Shown piece after piece: positions 22,001 to 32,062 of a stretch of DNA of 64,000 nucleotides. Within the stretch, counting starts at the first letter, position 1. The number at the start of each line of letters is the position of its first letter. A program made the translations under genes and the position numbers. The stretch is from Hermatobates lingyangjiaoensis (taxonomy: Eukaryota > Arthropoda > Insecta > Hemiptera > Hermatobatidae). The notes below the pieces were generated by a model, which was not told the origin of the DNA, did no database searches, and saw only the letters and a program-made list of their open reading frames with translations. The stretch lies in NCBI GenBank assembly GCA_026182355.1, contig JAPFBL010000035.1, positions 2,671,501-2,735,500 of the forward strand, written 5' to 3'.

Positions 22001-22365
22001 TGTATAAACTGTCTTATAAATCCATTGAATGAATTGTCCTCATGGAATAATTGTCACTTCTTTTCCAGGAGCCGTGCTCCTTAATGTTCATACAATTTTC
22101 AAAAAAAGCTGCAATATCAATGAGAACTTCATCAGCATATATTAAATGTGGTTTAACGTTTTCCAAAATCGGATGTATATTAACTATCTTTTGACCCTCC
22201 TTTTGATGACGTCATTGCGTTTCATACTTTTTTTTGTAAAAAGGAAGCCTTATATTAAATGTGCATTTGTAGGTATAATTATTATTATAATTGGAAAAAC
22301 TATTTTTATAACCAAATAACATGGTGATATCACATTTGAATCATATACAATGAAGGTCTTAATGA
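22001..22365. other. No gene recognised
   Basis: Contains nothing that I can assign. Confidence 0.4.
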
Positions 22366-22445
22366 TGCTAATGCTGCTGTTGTTGTTGTTGTTGTTCGTA
22401 TTTTTGTTGATGTTGTTGTTGTATTTGACGATGATGATGATGAAA
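22366..22445. repeat. (TTG)n/(GAT)n microsatellite
   Basis: Runs of TTG repeats followed by GATGATGATGATGA. A minus-strand frame across it is asparagine-rich only because of the repeat. Confidence 0.9.
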
Positions 22446-22487
22446 GTTATATCTATAGAAATGCATAAGACATGATTACACAAAACT

Positions 22488-22524
22488 CATACATACATAC
22501 ATACATGCACACACACACACACAC
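22488..22524. repeat. (CATA)n(CA)n microsatellite
   Basis: CATACATACATAC followed by an uninterrupted CA run. Confidence 0.92.
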
Positions 22525-22918
22525 ATTATTTCACAATAATATACTAACTGTATCCTATGTTCTACAAGGAAAAATGACACATTTTTTTTCTGATTACTTA
22601 TCTTTTCCAATAAATGAGTAAAAATAATTTCTAGTAAATTTTTTAAGATAATGTCACCTGTGATTCATCAGTAAATTTACTCTGTAAATAACATCAGTAA
22701 GTTGTTATAATTTTTGTAATATCAGTTTTTTTTTTCAGGTATGGATTGCAGAGCAGTTGAGATTTGGTGAGTCCTGTTCACTCACTTATTGCGAACTTGA
22801 TCAAGTTGTGAAAGACCATTAGTTACCTTGTACATATCATCCTTCAAATTATCCAAATGGTTCAAGATATGCAAGGATTAAAGTAACTTTCCTTTCATGA
22901 GGATCACTCAAGTAAGAA
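22525..22918. other. No gene recognised
   Basis: AT-rich, no supported feature. Confidence 0.4.
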
Positions 22919-23458
22919 CGAGGTGTATTCAAAAATTAAGGACACTTATTGAATTTCGAGCGCATTGCACACTGTAATTTCAATTTTTGTTTTGTTGTTT
23001 TGGTACATTCCTCACCATAATATGTTCTTAGTTTTGACTATATAGCATGTGTTGTTTTTATGTGAGAGTCATAAAGGTTAGATTGGTTTTTGCGTGCTCG
23101 ACGATTTTCTGCTGTTATAATGTAATGGAATAACTAATACCACTTATTGACATTTTTTTCCTGAAGTTCACTGACGGTACCCATTTCAAGAGTTTTTCCG
23201 CGCTTAATACCATTTTTACTCAAAAATCAATACAAACTCTCTGCTTCATTATATTTAACAACAAAAAATCGCCGAGCATGCAAACACGCGTCTAACCTCG
23301 TTAACCTCGACTAGCCTCTCACATACAAGAAAAAAAAATAGTCAAAACTGTGAACATACTATGATCGTGACGAATGTACCAACAGAAGAACAAAAAATTA
23401 AAATTAGAGTGTTCACAGAGCGCGAAATTAAAACTGTCACCTTACTTTTTGATCACAT
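22919..23458. mobile_element. mariner-derived foldback element with about 215-bp arms
   Basis: The first 215 bp (from AGGTGTATTCAAAAATTAAGG) align, as reverse complement, with the last 215 bp (read from the right: ATGTGATCAAAAAGTAAGGTG). Shared inner blocks include TTGGTACATTC, AGTTTTGACTAT and TGTGAGAG. Ends of the form GTGATCAAAAAGTAAGGTGA are mariner-like. The non-repeated middle (about 23160-23225), read on the minus strand, gives KLLKWVPS, which resembles the RWVPRLL block of mariner transposase. I infer an inverted duplication of one mariner 5' end. Confidence 0.65.
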
Positions 23459-24109
23459 ATCATATTGGAGAATGACGTATATATGGTGTTATAAATGGCA
23501 AATGTGGTGCTCTCAGGTTTACTGATATGATATACAAATAGTTTTACTTTCTTATAGAAATACGCTCTATTAGAAATGTGGAGTTTGATATCTAGTTTTG
23601 AACGTGATATATGTCACGATGTCCCCTGAGTTCAATGAAATGGGTTTCGCCAAATGGTGTATGTGTGTTTACAATTACCATATTTCATTTTGGAGGTAAT
23701 GTCAGCCCCTGAGTTAGAACAGCATTCTCACTACAAATATTTTTTCTTTAGGATTATTTTTTATAAAAAAAAATTTTTTATTTAATTTAAAAATGCTCTC
23801 TATTTTCAGTAGAAATATATTATGTATAGGGAAATAATTTGCTAGAAATTATCATTCTGGGCAAAAGTGTAGGAAACTATTCTAGAATAGAAGCAGGCAG
23901 ACTTTTAAAGGGCTGCAGTTGAATAATATGATATTAAACAAATCCAATTTGAATTAAGAAAGTAAATATTGAATTGATAGTTCATAGGATTCATGCAACT
24001 TCTAAATATATTTAAAATGGTTATGAAATAAATAATAGGATTCTTTGAAATCAAGTTAACTTGCACTTTAAGTCACTGACAGGTGACTGACACTAAAGTG
24101 CATATAATA
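23459..24109. other. No gene recognised
   Basis: AT-rich, no supported feature. Confidence 0.4.
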
Positions 24110-24222
24110 TATATAACAAGATTTCACAATAAACAACGTGAAATAAAAAGCAATTCAGTTGAGATTTGACTCTGATGAAGGTCGCTTCTTACGCTTGAGA
24201 AAAATCTGTATTATGCAATCGG
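24110..24222 (+). mobile_element. Degenerate PLE family 1 terminal repeat
   Basis: AGATTTCACAATAAACAACG then TTGACTCTGATGAAGGTCGCT and ACGCTTGAGAAAAATCT follow the order of the 16.2-kb terminal repeat, but helix II and helix III of the hammerhead are mutated. Confidence 0.6.
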
Positions 24223-24224
24223 GA

Positions 24225-24570
24225 TTCAGCCAATTTTCTAGGTTCAAAATCAAACTCTATGCCGACGTTTTGGTTTTATTTTAAAACCTTTTTCATAGGC
24301 AGAATTAATAATTTTTTTAATTAAAATATACAATTTATATTCATAAATAAACTAACCATTTTGACTGGTGAAAACCTTCGATTTTGAAGTCTAGTCGAAG
24401 ACTTTGACCAGTCCAGATTTTTAGTTTCTTGATATAATGTAAATATTTTCTAATTCAACAAATTATTACTTCTGAATATGAAAAAGATTTTAAAATAAAA
24501 CTGAAACGACGGCATTGAGAGTTTGATTTTGAACCTAGAAAATTGACCGAATTCCGACTGTATAATAAAC
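24225..24570. mobile_element. PLE terminal inverted pair (family H)
   Basis: The left arm TTTTCTAGGTTCAAAATCAA with the complement of AAAACGTCGGCATAGAG, and the right arm GAAACGACGGCATTGAGAG with TTGATTTTGAACCTAGAAAA, are reverse complements over about 75 bp. The same organisation is seen at 12310-12480. A further hairpin, GACTGGT/ACCAGTC, lies in the spacer at 24364-24416. Confidence 0.65.
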
Positions 24571-24639
24571 CTATTCTATCAAAAGGTTGATATATTATTG
24601 AATTTGTTTATGTATATATATATTTATAACAAGATAAAC

Positions 24640-24755
24640 AAGATTTATAAAAAAATCAGTTGGGATTTGACACTGACGAAGACGGCTTTTTACGGTTGAA
24701 AGATCTTAGTTCTTTTTCTCCTTTCTTATTATGGTTTGAACGTTTGTTTATATAT
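24640..24755 (+). mobile_element. PLE family 1 terminal repeat
   Basis: TCAGTTGGGATTTGACACTG then TTACGGTTGAAAGATCTTAG and TTATGGTTTGAACGTTTG match the terminal repeat at 16.2 kb. The hammerhead core CTGACGA, GAA and AGATCT survive, but helix I is spoiled (GACA against AGTT). TATATA runs flank it. Confidence 0.75.
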
Positions 24756-25384
24756 ATTTATCTATATCAAATATATCTATATATCAATTTCATTTAATTG
24801 TATATAAATGTAATTACTGGTTAAGCTGTGCGTTAATTATTAAATAACTATAATTTATTGGAATATATAGTTGTAATGAGCCATGAGACTCATTAAAACT
24901 CTAATCTTAGACTAGAGTTTTCTTGTCAAAGTTTTTATTTAATAAAAAAAGTGTTAGGGGTGTTAGTTTTATTGTTTGTATAAAAAGGACATTGGAAACA
25001 TGGTGTGTTGGGAAGTCATTGTGCGAAGTTAGTGTTTTGAGAGGAGTCGCAATTAGGTGGAAAGGAAGATGATAAGACAGGTATTGATTGGTCTAATTTG
25101 AGTTGTGTGCCTTCTGGCGAGGACGGCGTGCTGAGACTGGTGGCTTGGTCACGTGGAAGAAGCTTTGAGTTGCTGCAGGATATTGCTTGTCCCCTGTGTC
25201 AATCCCTGCCTCTAGCCAGCTCGTCTCCTTTCACCCGCCTGTCTCTCTCCTTTTACACGTCTATGTACCTTTCCAGTCAATATTCTTCCTCCACCCAGCA
25301 GTCTTTATTATCCTTTTTTATACACAAGTATATATTTAACGGTAAATAATCGATCCAAAATGGAGAACTAAACTTCACTAAAGA
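24756..25384. other. No gene recognised; GC-richer patch at 25.06-25.31 kb
   Basis: The patch at about 25060-25310 is less AT-rich, with a pyrimidine-rich end (CCTTTCACCCGCCTGTCTCT). Since a PLE terminus follows, it may be the 3' untranslated region of that PLE family. A frame of 83 codons is open but shows no domain. Confidence 0.4.
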
Positions 25385-25590
25385 TAAACAAACATAGGTA
25401 AATAAAAAATACACAATTACAGTTTCTAATTTCCTGTTTCAACCTTCATCAGGAGAGATAGAGAGAGAATTCTAATGGAGAGATGTTGGAGACTTCAAGT
25501 TTCCGGTTTCTTTCTCTTATCTCTCCTGATGATGGTTCAAACCGAAATTAGAAACTCTAAGTGTGTGTTTTTAATTTAGCTCTGTGTGTT
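25385..25590. mobile_element. PLE terminal inverted pair (family 2)
   Basis: The right copy reads CTTATCTCTCCTGATGATGG then TTCAAACCGAAATTAGAAAC; the left copy is its reverse complement (GTTTCTAATTTCCTGTTTCA then CCTTCATCAGGAGAGATAG). CTGATGA and GAAA core segments are present in both, but helix III is not clearly paired. A related fragment occurs at 27300-27366. Confidence 0.65.
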
Positions 25591-25639
25591 TATTGAGTTT
25601 TAAATATATATAATGGTAACGAATTTAATACAACGATAG

Positions 25640-25750
25640 TGATTGTAGGACCCTTTGCCTCCTGATGACGACAGTTGAAAAATATAGAAGTGATTGTGTC
25701 GGCGTCTATCTTTGTACTACTTTGGTTATAATTTTTATGTACCTATATAT
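25640..25750 (+). mobile_element. PLE terminal repeat (family D)
   Basis: CCTGATGACGACAGTTGAAA then ATATAGAAGTGATTGTG matches the termini at 38650-38880. It ends directly at TATATATATG, where a family 1 repeat begins. Confidence 0.6.
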
Positions 25751-25751
25751 A

Positions 25752-25870
25752 TGATCAAACTACAATATGAAATGAGGAAAAAAAGACTAAGATCTCTCAA
25801 CCGTAACTGTCGTTGGGTTTTGACTCTGACGAAGACCGCTTGTTACGGTTGAATGATCTTAGTCTTATAT
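25752..25870. mobile_element. PLE family 1 terminal repeats, inverted pair
   Basis: The left half reads on the minus strand (ATGATCAAACTACAATATGA to TCAACCGTAAC) and the right half on the plus strand (TTGACTCTGACGAAGACCGC to GATCTTAGTC). The right copy carries GAAT in place of GAAA, breaking the hammerhead core. TATATATA follows. Confidence 0.75.
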
Positions 25871-25874
25871 ATAT

Positions 25875-25998
25875 ATAAAGATTTTACATAAACACTTGAA
25901 ATAACAATCAATGATCAAACCACAATAAGAAAGGGGAAAACAAGACTAAGATCTTTCAACCGTAACAAGAGGTCTTCGTCAGTCAAAAACCCAACTGA
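25875..25998 (-). mobile_element. PLE family 1 terminal repeat
   Basis: Runs from AAGATTTTACATAAACACTT (3' edge) to AAAACCCAACTG on the minus strand. The hammerhead core at 25933-25993 is complete except that two bases before CTGACGA are deleted, shortening helix I. It is enclosed by TATATATA runs on both sides. Confidence 0.8.
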
Positions 25999-26009
25999 TA
26001 TATATATAT

Positions 26010-26215
26010 ATATAAAGATTTCACATAAACACGTGAAATAACAATCAATGATCAAACCACAATAAGAAAATGGGAAAGCAAGACTAAGATCTTTCAACCG
26101 TAACAAGCGGTCCCCTTCAGAGTCCAGTTGGTTTTTTGACTCTGACGAGGACCGCGTGTTACGGTTGAAAGATCTTAGTCTTGCTTTCCCATTTTCTTAT
26201 TGTGGTTTGATCATT
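26010..26215. mobile_element. PLE family 1 terminal repeats, inverted pair
   Basis: A minus-strand repeat (26010-26128) is followed head-on by a plus-strand repeat (26129-26215). The left copy has CTGAAGG in place of CTGACGA, so its ribozyme core is broken; the right copy is intact. TATATATA runs bound both ends. Confidence 0.82.
26129..26191 (+). ncRNA. Hammerhead ribozyme motif, solo PLE repeat
   Basis: GACT, CTGACGA, GGACCG/CGGTT helix II around CGTGTTA, GAA, AGATCT, T, AGTC: the same order as at 16172-16234 with a few helix II and loop changes that keep pairing. There is no PLE coding region here, so this is a solo copy. Confidence 0.65.
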
Positions 26216-26254
26216 TATATATATATAATATATATATGTATATACTATCCTTTT

Positions 26255-26602
26255 AATCTATTTATAGCAATGACTAAGCATGAGTCATAGATTTTAATTT
26301 AACATGTCACTTGGCCTTTCTTGAATTTCTTAGACTTTCAACTCTTTTAACACTTGTTTCTTGTTCATTATTGACCTTTGACCTTCTCTTTATTTTAACC
26401 TGTACTATCCTTTTAATCTATTTATAGCAATGACTAAGCATGAGTCATCGATTTTATTTAACATGTCACTTAGCCAACTCCTTTTCCAGTTGAACCCTGT
26501 TAGCAGGAGGTTAGTTCGTAGGATCAAATCTCTCAGTCTTAAGATCGTGAATGCCGAGACTGCGGTTAATTTTAATGATATATATATATATATATATATA
26601 TT
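26255..26602 (+). mobile_element. PLE 5' fragment with internal direct duplication
   Basis: TATCCTTTTAATCTATTTAT and the following 60 bp occur at about 26257-26320 and again at 26405-26470 with a couple of differences, 148 bp apart. The second copy continues into a PLE N-terminal reading frame and stops at a TATATATA run (26577-26602). Confidence 0.65.
26430..26580 (+). pseudogene. PLE N-terminal protein fragment
   Basis: The frame starting MTKHESSILFNMSLSQLLFQ and continuing to KIVNAETAVNFND resembles the fragments at 38190-38260 (minus) and 38400-38555 (plus), which share the NAET core. In the 38.4-kb copy this core leads into FNETYLKE, a PLE N-terminal pattern. The reading then runs into the TA microsatellite and the rest is missing. 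Confidence 0.6.
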
Positions 26603-26769
26603 GTTGAAAATTAGGATATTTTTAACTGAAATTTGCTTTTTCATAAGCTTCTCGAGTTTCCTGAATAGCGATCTTGTTATTGAATTCACAGAATGTAGTA
26701 AATTACTAATAGACATGTTAAATGAAAACATGTTTCTGAAGTCCTCAGTCATTATCAAGATATGAATGC

Positions 26770-27299
26770 ATTTTGAAACATAATTATTTTATATAAGAAA
26801 GGCAGAATGTGTTGCTGGGTTGGGGGATTAAAGTTGTTTTTCTAAACGGTGAGGGTTGAATTACCAAGGCGTCGTTGTAGCTGCCTTAACAGCTTCGAAG
26901 AGGAATGGTTGAACTTTGTTGGGTTGTGTACCACCCAGTGACTTTGCTGCAGGCCACTCTGTTAACTTGTAGAGTGAGTGTTGGTTTTATCCTAGAGACG
27001 TGTGGGTCTTCAGTTTCACTTTCTTTTGTTTTTGTCCCTTTTATACTAATCTATTTATCATATCATTTTAAAAATCCTTCATAGCTCGTGAATCGTTTTT
27101 AAATGCCTTACTGGGACTGGGTTTTATTCACCCAACTTTAGTTAAATAGTGCATCTTCTAGTTGCCCTACTTGAAAATGCACTTCGTACGATACATGATG
27201 GGCATCTACAACAATGATTCACGAGGTATTACAGATATATATAGTAATATGTTGTGTAGTAACCTCTGTGGTACTATCAGTATGCATTTATTAGGATAT
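26770..27299. other. No gene recognised; small inverted repeat
   Basis: CTCGTGAATCGTT at 27084 and CAATGATTCACGAG at 27213 are inverted repeats of about 11 bp enclosing 120 bp, perhaps a decayed MITE. Otherwise nothing supported. Confidence 0.35.
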
Positions 27300-27366
27300 T
27301 AAATGAAGTTTCCCGTTTCCCTCTCTTATCTCTCCTGATGATTAGAAACTAAAAGTGTTTGTCCTA
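27300..27366 (+). mobile_element. PLE family 2 terminal fragment
   Basis: CTCTTATCTCTCCTGATGAT then TAGAAACTAAAAGTGTTTG matches 25500-25570 with an internal deletion of helix II. Confidence 0.6.
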
Positions 27367-27784
27367 CATGGTTTAATAAGTGGCAGGCTTCATTATTTTC
27401 GTCAGTCTTATGCCTCTGTTCTACGTTTAACAGAGTATAGTTTACTTCCTTGTATTTAACCATATAAGTAGTTACAAAAGCTCTAAGAACTCAGTAAAGC
27501 CGTGCTTTCTTAGTATTATTACTCCCATAATGTTTCATGGTTTTTTGTATGTAACAGTTGTAGAACTGTGTTTTGTGCCATACTAATACGGACAACACAA
27601 ACAAGTAAGGAGTAACAAGGAAAACAACCCGTAAATATATCTTTGATTACGTAAAATTACATTTTCAGTATTTATAAATAAAAAATGTTCATAAAGTATT
27701 AGAATAATTCCTTGTGTAATATTTAATTGCTATTAACTTTGAAGAATTTTATGGGTAGTATATTCATCGTTGATAATAAACTTA
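27367..27784. other. No gene recognised
   Basis: AT-rich, no supported feature. Confidence 0.4.
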
Positions 27785-28335
27785 TTTGGGCAATTTCAAA
27801 AATTTCGTCTCCACACAAATAAATTTTTAATATGAAAACTAACAACGCGTTTCGAACACATAGTGTTCCTCTTCAGATTTACATCTAAAAAAAATATACA
27901 TATCTATGAGCTTTAAGAACATCTGAATGAATTATTTGAAATTGAATACAATATATGAATGTTGAATAGTACTAATCAGGTTTTTAACAAGGGAATTAAT
28001 ATGAAAATTAATTAACTAATCCAAATATTATGCATTTCATTAATTATTTGTGAATAATCATTTATTGATAATAAATAAAATACAGGTGTTTAATTGCATA
28101 TATGACTGTTTTCAAGAATGAAATGAAGTGGGACCTATGGAATTATTATACTGAAATAATAATGTTTTTGTGGTAAATACCCGAATATAAACAGAAAGGA
28201 AAACAGCAATTTTCCTTAAAATTCTTCTTTGTAGAGTATTTTAAACCTCAAGAAGATGACGAAATGTTCGAAACGCCTTAGTTTTCATATGAAACTTTTT
28301 TTTTGTGGAGACGTAATTTTTGAAATCCCCAATGT
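27785..28335. mobile_element. PLE terminal inverted pair (family F)
   Basis: The left copy on the minus strand ends at ATTTCGTCTCCACACAAAT; the right copy on the plus strand ends TTTTGTGGAGACGTAATTTTT. Each carries the hammerhead-like stretch: left CTGAAGAGGAACAC with GTGTTCGAAACGCG, right CTCAAGAAGATGACGAAATG with TTCGAAACGCC. About 370 bp of AT-rich sequence separates them. Confidence 0.7.
27841..27880 (-). ncRNA. Hammerhead-like motif, PLE family F
   Basis: On the minus strand: CTGAAGA, a helix II of G, bulged G, AACAC/GTGTT, C around TAT, then GAA and ACGCGT as a self-complementary helix III, and T as cleavage base. Helix I is weak (AAT against GTT). Folding by eye only. Confidence 0.55.
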
Positions 28336-29483
28336 GAGTTAATACCACATTATAATAGATTGAGCAAGTAAAGAATGAAACTTATTTGTTTCAGAAGTAA
28401 TTTTTACTTTTATTTATATTTTACAAACGTTGCTTTTTGTTAATGAATTATTCCCATTTGTTTTGTGTGATTGAATTCGATAAAGGAGCGTTGTGCTCAG
28501 TGAAGCGTCCTAACGGGGAGTTGTGCTTGCTAACTAGCTGTCCTTACCCTTCTGTAGTGATCAATACTTGAGCGGGATGGCCAGGAAATGACGATTGATA
28601 TCAAACTCAAATATCTAATTGATGCCATCAGATCCACTAGCTTTGCTTCTCTTTCTACTTTAAAATTGTCTTTCTCGTATCTAAGAGATATTGAGCTGGT
28701 CTTCATTTAGGAAAGCTGTTATCGCTAAGCTAAGTTTAAGCCTAGTCCAATACATGAAAGCTTGTTTTTCCTTAAAGTTTCTTATTTGTAAACCGTTCTT
28801 CTTCAATCCACTTCGGTAAATTGGTTTTTCTCTCTACAAGACATTGTAGACTTTCTTCCCAATATTGACTCTGACTTACTCGTTTCATTGTTGTTTTATT
28901 TCAACTTATTTTCGTTAAATAATCCCTATCCTCATTTTCTCTCTCCCTTCCTCTTTCTTTAAAGTAGTTAGGAACCCTTAAGAGGGAGGTTAATGGAAAA
29001 ATTACACAATACAGGATCGGAATCAAAGTAATCTCCCCGCAAAAGCAAAACAAAGAGGACAATGTTGGAAGATTATTTGAAGCAGCTGATGCCAAAAAAC
29101 TGAAAACATTAGAAAAAAAAAACAGAAATAAAACAAAAAGGTGAGCATTCAAGTAGATAGAAAACTATGAAAACGTTAACAATTTTTAACGTAAGTGTTC
29201 ATATGAATTCAATTTACAATTATATCACAAAATGAAATAACTGAAACTTAAGGCTACTTAACATATGCGTAACTTTTCATGACACAAGGTTTATAGCATC
29301 AAAACGCAAATTTCACTATTATAACTTTGTACTCATATATTTCAGGATTATTTCATTTATCCCTGATAACATTCGTTACTCATGTCGTAATTCGTAGTTT
29401 CTTTTTCTTTTTTTGTTTGATTTCATATATTGTCCTCATCCATGCTTAGTTCTTTATTGTTGAATGGGAAAATTCTTCTTGTT
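28336..29483. other. No gene recognised
   Basis: AT-rich; the 83-codon minus-strand frame at 28901-29152 is phenylalanine/leucine-rich with no domain and is not a supported gene. Confidence 0.45.
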
Positions 29484-29810
29484 ACTCGATTCACCTGGTG
29501 TTCAGTTACCTTCTGATACTTCTGATACTGATACTGATACCAAGTAATTATTGTTATTAAGATTAATTCAGTTAGCGAGGTTACTCTGCTATAAGTAAAT
29601 TATAGGGATCATGAAAAAATTTGATCTCCATTTTGACAGATGTTTTGAGGTCCCAGAAGTCGTTTTATGAAGTTTTTTCGATGATGTCTGTGTGTGTGTG
29701 TGTGTGTGTATTGGTGGGTAGGTAAGTATGCATCCAAAGTTTGTGGCCACGCTATGGTCCAGAAACTTTGATAGATTAAGTAAGTTGATATTTTACAATA
29801 TCAATATTGT
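29484..29810. repeat. Unclassified repeat, copy A
   Basis: Shares with 30845-31115 the ordered blocks GATTCACC-TGTTCA, ATAAGTAAATTATAGG, ATGTTTTGAGGTCC, AAAGTTTGTGG and TTTGATAGAT, in the same orientation. A TG microsatellite at 29688-29709 lies inside. Family unknown. Confidence 0.65.
29688..29709. repeat. (TG)n microsatellite
   Basis: Uninterrupted TG run; the second copy of the surrounding repeat has a shorter GGGTGTGTG at the matching place. Confidence 0.9.
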
Positions 29811-30185
29811 ATTATTTGATGGAGAAACAAGTAGTACAAATCTCACGAGATTATAAAAAAACAAGGAATATCGATAAAACAAATAAAAACAACGCTGTAA
29901 GGAGTCATAGTAGCCACATTATAAGATAAGTTTTAGATTTACCTGCTCTTGGTAACTCAAAACTAGTTTATTAAATATCATAGTACATATTGCGTGGCTT
30001 CAAGGGACCTTGTAAAATGAAACAAATATTCTCCATTAGGAGCCACAGACGTTACGAGCCAACTAGAGTTGGCTGTATGTCACAATGAAGAGTCGGCATA
30101 GTGCCTGCTCTTTCTTTCATTAGTTGGTGACAGCCCCCCAGCAAACTTGACACGTTAGTACTGCGGGTGTGAGGGTCGCAAGCAG
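29811..30185. other. No gene recognised
   Basis: Contains GTAAGGAGTCATAGTAGCCA (about 29897), which recurs at 30711, so it is probably part of the same repeat family. No ORF supported. Confidence 0.4.
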
Positions 30186-31152
30186 GGCTGTGGAGTGGGA
30201 GCCAACTCTAATTTATGGACTGGACGAGTCACAGTGGGTAAAGTCCCACCGGCAACTGAAGTCATGTGCCTCTCACTCAGCTGGCTTAGGGTCTAAGTTA
30301 CAGCAAAAAAACTTGCACGCTCAATACCTTCGCCATTTTATTTGTATGTATCTGCACATCATATTTGAACATTATGGTTGCTTTGGTTTCATAGATATGA
30401 TGCAAACAAGGATATCTAAAAAGAGAGAGGCGAGGGAACATATGAGGGTTTTTTTTATTTCAACTATGAATTTGTTAATGATTTCTAGGGCTGTTACAAT
30501 AAAGTGTATGGAAATTATGTTATTATAATTTTATATTATTAACAGTTAGCATTTAGCTAATTAATATGTATTTCTTTAATAAAATTGATAAAAAGAAGTC
30601 GAAAAGGCATAAGCCATAAAGTTATTTACGACTTGAAATTAGGGTGATGATTCATTTGGCATTGACAAAATGCCATTTTGGTTGATAGGTAACACAGAAC
30701 ACGAAAATGGTAAGGAGTCATAGTAGCCGACTCCTTTATTATAAGAGGAGATAAATATTATTAATATTCAGTTATTATTAATGAGTTGGAGTCAGGGTCA
30801 GTCGGAGTTGGTCCTTTCAAATATCTGGGGGTCGGAGTCAGATGTTCCGGTGGTTGATCGATTCACCCTGTGTTCATTTATATTCAGATACTACCAAGCA
30901 GTTTTTGTTGTTAAGAATAGCTCACTTACTATAAGCAAATTATAGGATAATGAAAAAATTCTATCTCGAGATTTTGAAAGATTATATGTTTTGAGGTCCA
31001 CGAATTGCTTTTTTTTTTACGTTTTTTGATGTTATCTGTGGGTGTGTGTCCAAAAGTTTGTGGAGGACGTTGACAATGTTTGATAGATCCAATTCATATT
31101 TTACACAAAAAGTATAGATTTGCCGACTCTTAGTCCCCGAGTCATCAACCCT
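30186..31152. mobile_element. Possible DNA transposon remnant containing repeat copy B
   Basis: The left edge AGGGCTGTGGAGTGGGAGCC and the right edge (read in reverse TAGGGTTGATGACTCGGGGA) are loosely similar, both leading into GAGTC-type repeats; GAGTTGGAGTCAGGGTCAGT occurs at 30783. Copy B of the 29.5-kb repeat lies at 30845-31115. The left edge resembles the GGGCTGTGGAGTCGGAGTC ends of some animal transposons, but the pairing is weak. Confidence 0.3.
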
Positions 31153-32062
31153 AGATGCAAAGTCATTATATAATATTATATACTGACACTTTTGGTCAAA
31201 TATAGGTAGATTCTTAAGTTGTAGGATATTTTTGTGATTACTACATAGCAAACCATGATCGTAACGTTTTACTATTTGCTACAGTATATTCAGTTAATCG
31301 ATTTTGTTTATTCTTCTCATAAATGGGAGAACACAAAATGAGTTTGGTTGTTATTTCGTCAATTTATTCTGTACTTATTACTGAATAACCATTACACATA
31401 AATAGTAGAAACCTTTTTTAAGAAAGACATTTAAGTAGAGACTAAACTTTTAAGAAAACAACTGGATGTGAAGCATTGCTTCGAGTGAAATGGAAAGTTT
31501 ACAATTAAAGGGACTTGGCTGAAAATGTAATTAAGCCTCCCATGCCCTAGTGCCTTCCGTGATCGTGACTGCAATACTCCATTTTCAGTTCTTCTCAAAT
31601 CATTATTCATTTTATTCGTCCCTCTTTGTAAACATGCAATTTCTTTCCCTCTAATGGTTCTAATGGTTGATAACCTCATGAGAAATGCTCACATTTTTCC
31701 TTCATATATATAGAGAATTCAACTGCGAAACCAGTATTTCTTTGCTAAGTTAATGCCATTTATTCTTGGATTGTTAATGGAAATATACTTAGTACTAGCA
31801 ATAGGCATTGTGTGTTTTTTTACTTTACTATAAAAATAAAGTAAACCATTTTGAGATTTTGAAGGATTTACACTATTTGATATCCTGTGGTCAGTTTAGC
31901 CTAAAAGCAAGCGTACTTATCTTCAGTACTGATGTTGCAGGATCTGATCCTCGTAATGACTCTAGCTTTTTTATTGGAATGGTTGAAAATCTTGTGCAAG
32001 CGGGGAAGGGCGTAAATCTGTCTGTGCCGAGCTTGTGCCCATCAGGTACTAGTAACCGATTA
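31153..32062. other. No gene recognised
   Basis: AT-rich; the 91-codon frame at 31808-32083 plus runs into the SINE head and shows no domain. Confidence 0.45.

Noticed and set aside
22250..22483. Asparagine-rich minus-strand frame
   Set aside because: Produced by the TTG/GAT microsatellite; no protein signal.
25915..26106. 63-codon minus-strand frame with repeated LRLKDLSL
   Set aside because: It is two PLE terminal repeats read in one frame; non-coding.
30169..30528. 119-codon plus-strand frame
   Set aside because: No domain and it lies in the repeat region around 30 kb; composition does not suggest a protein.
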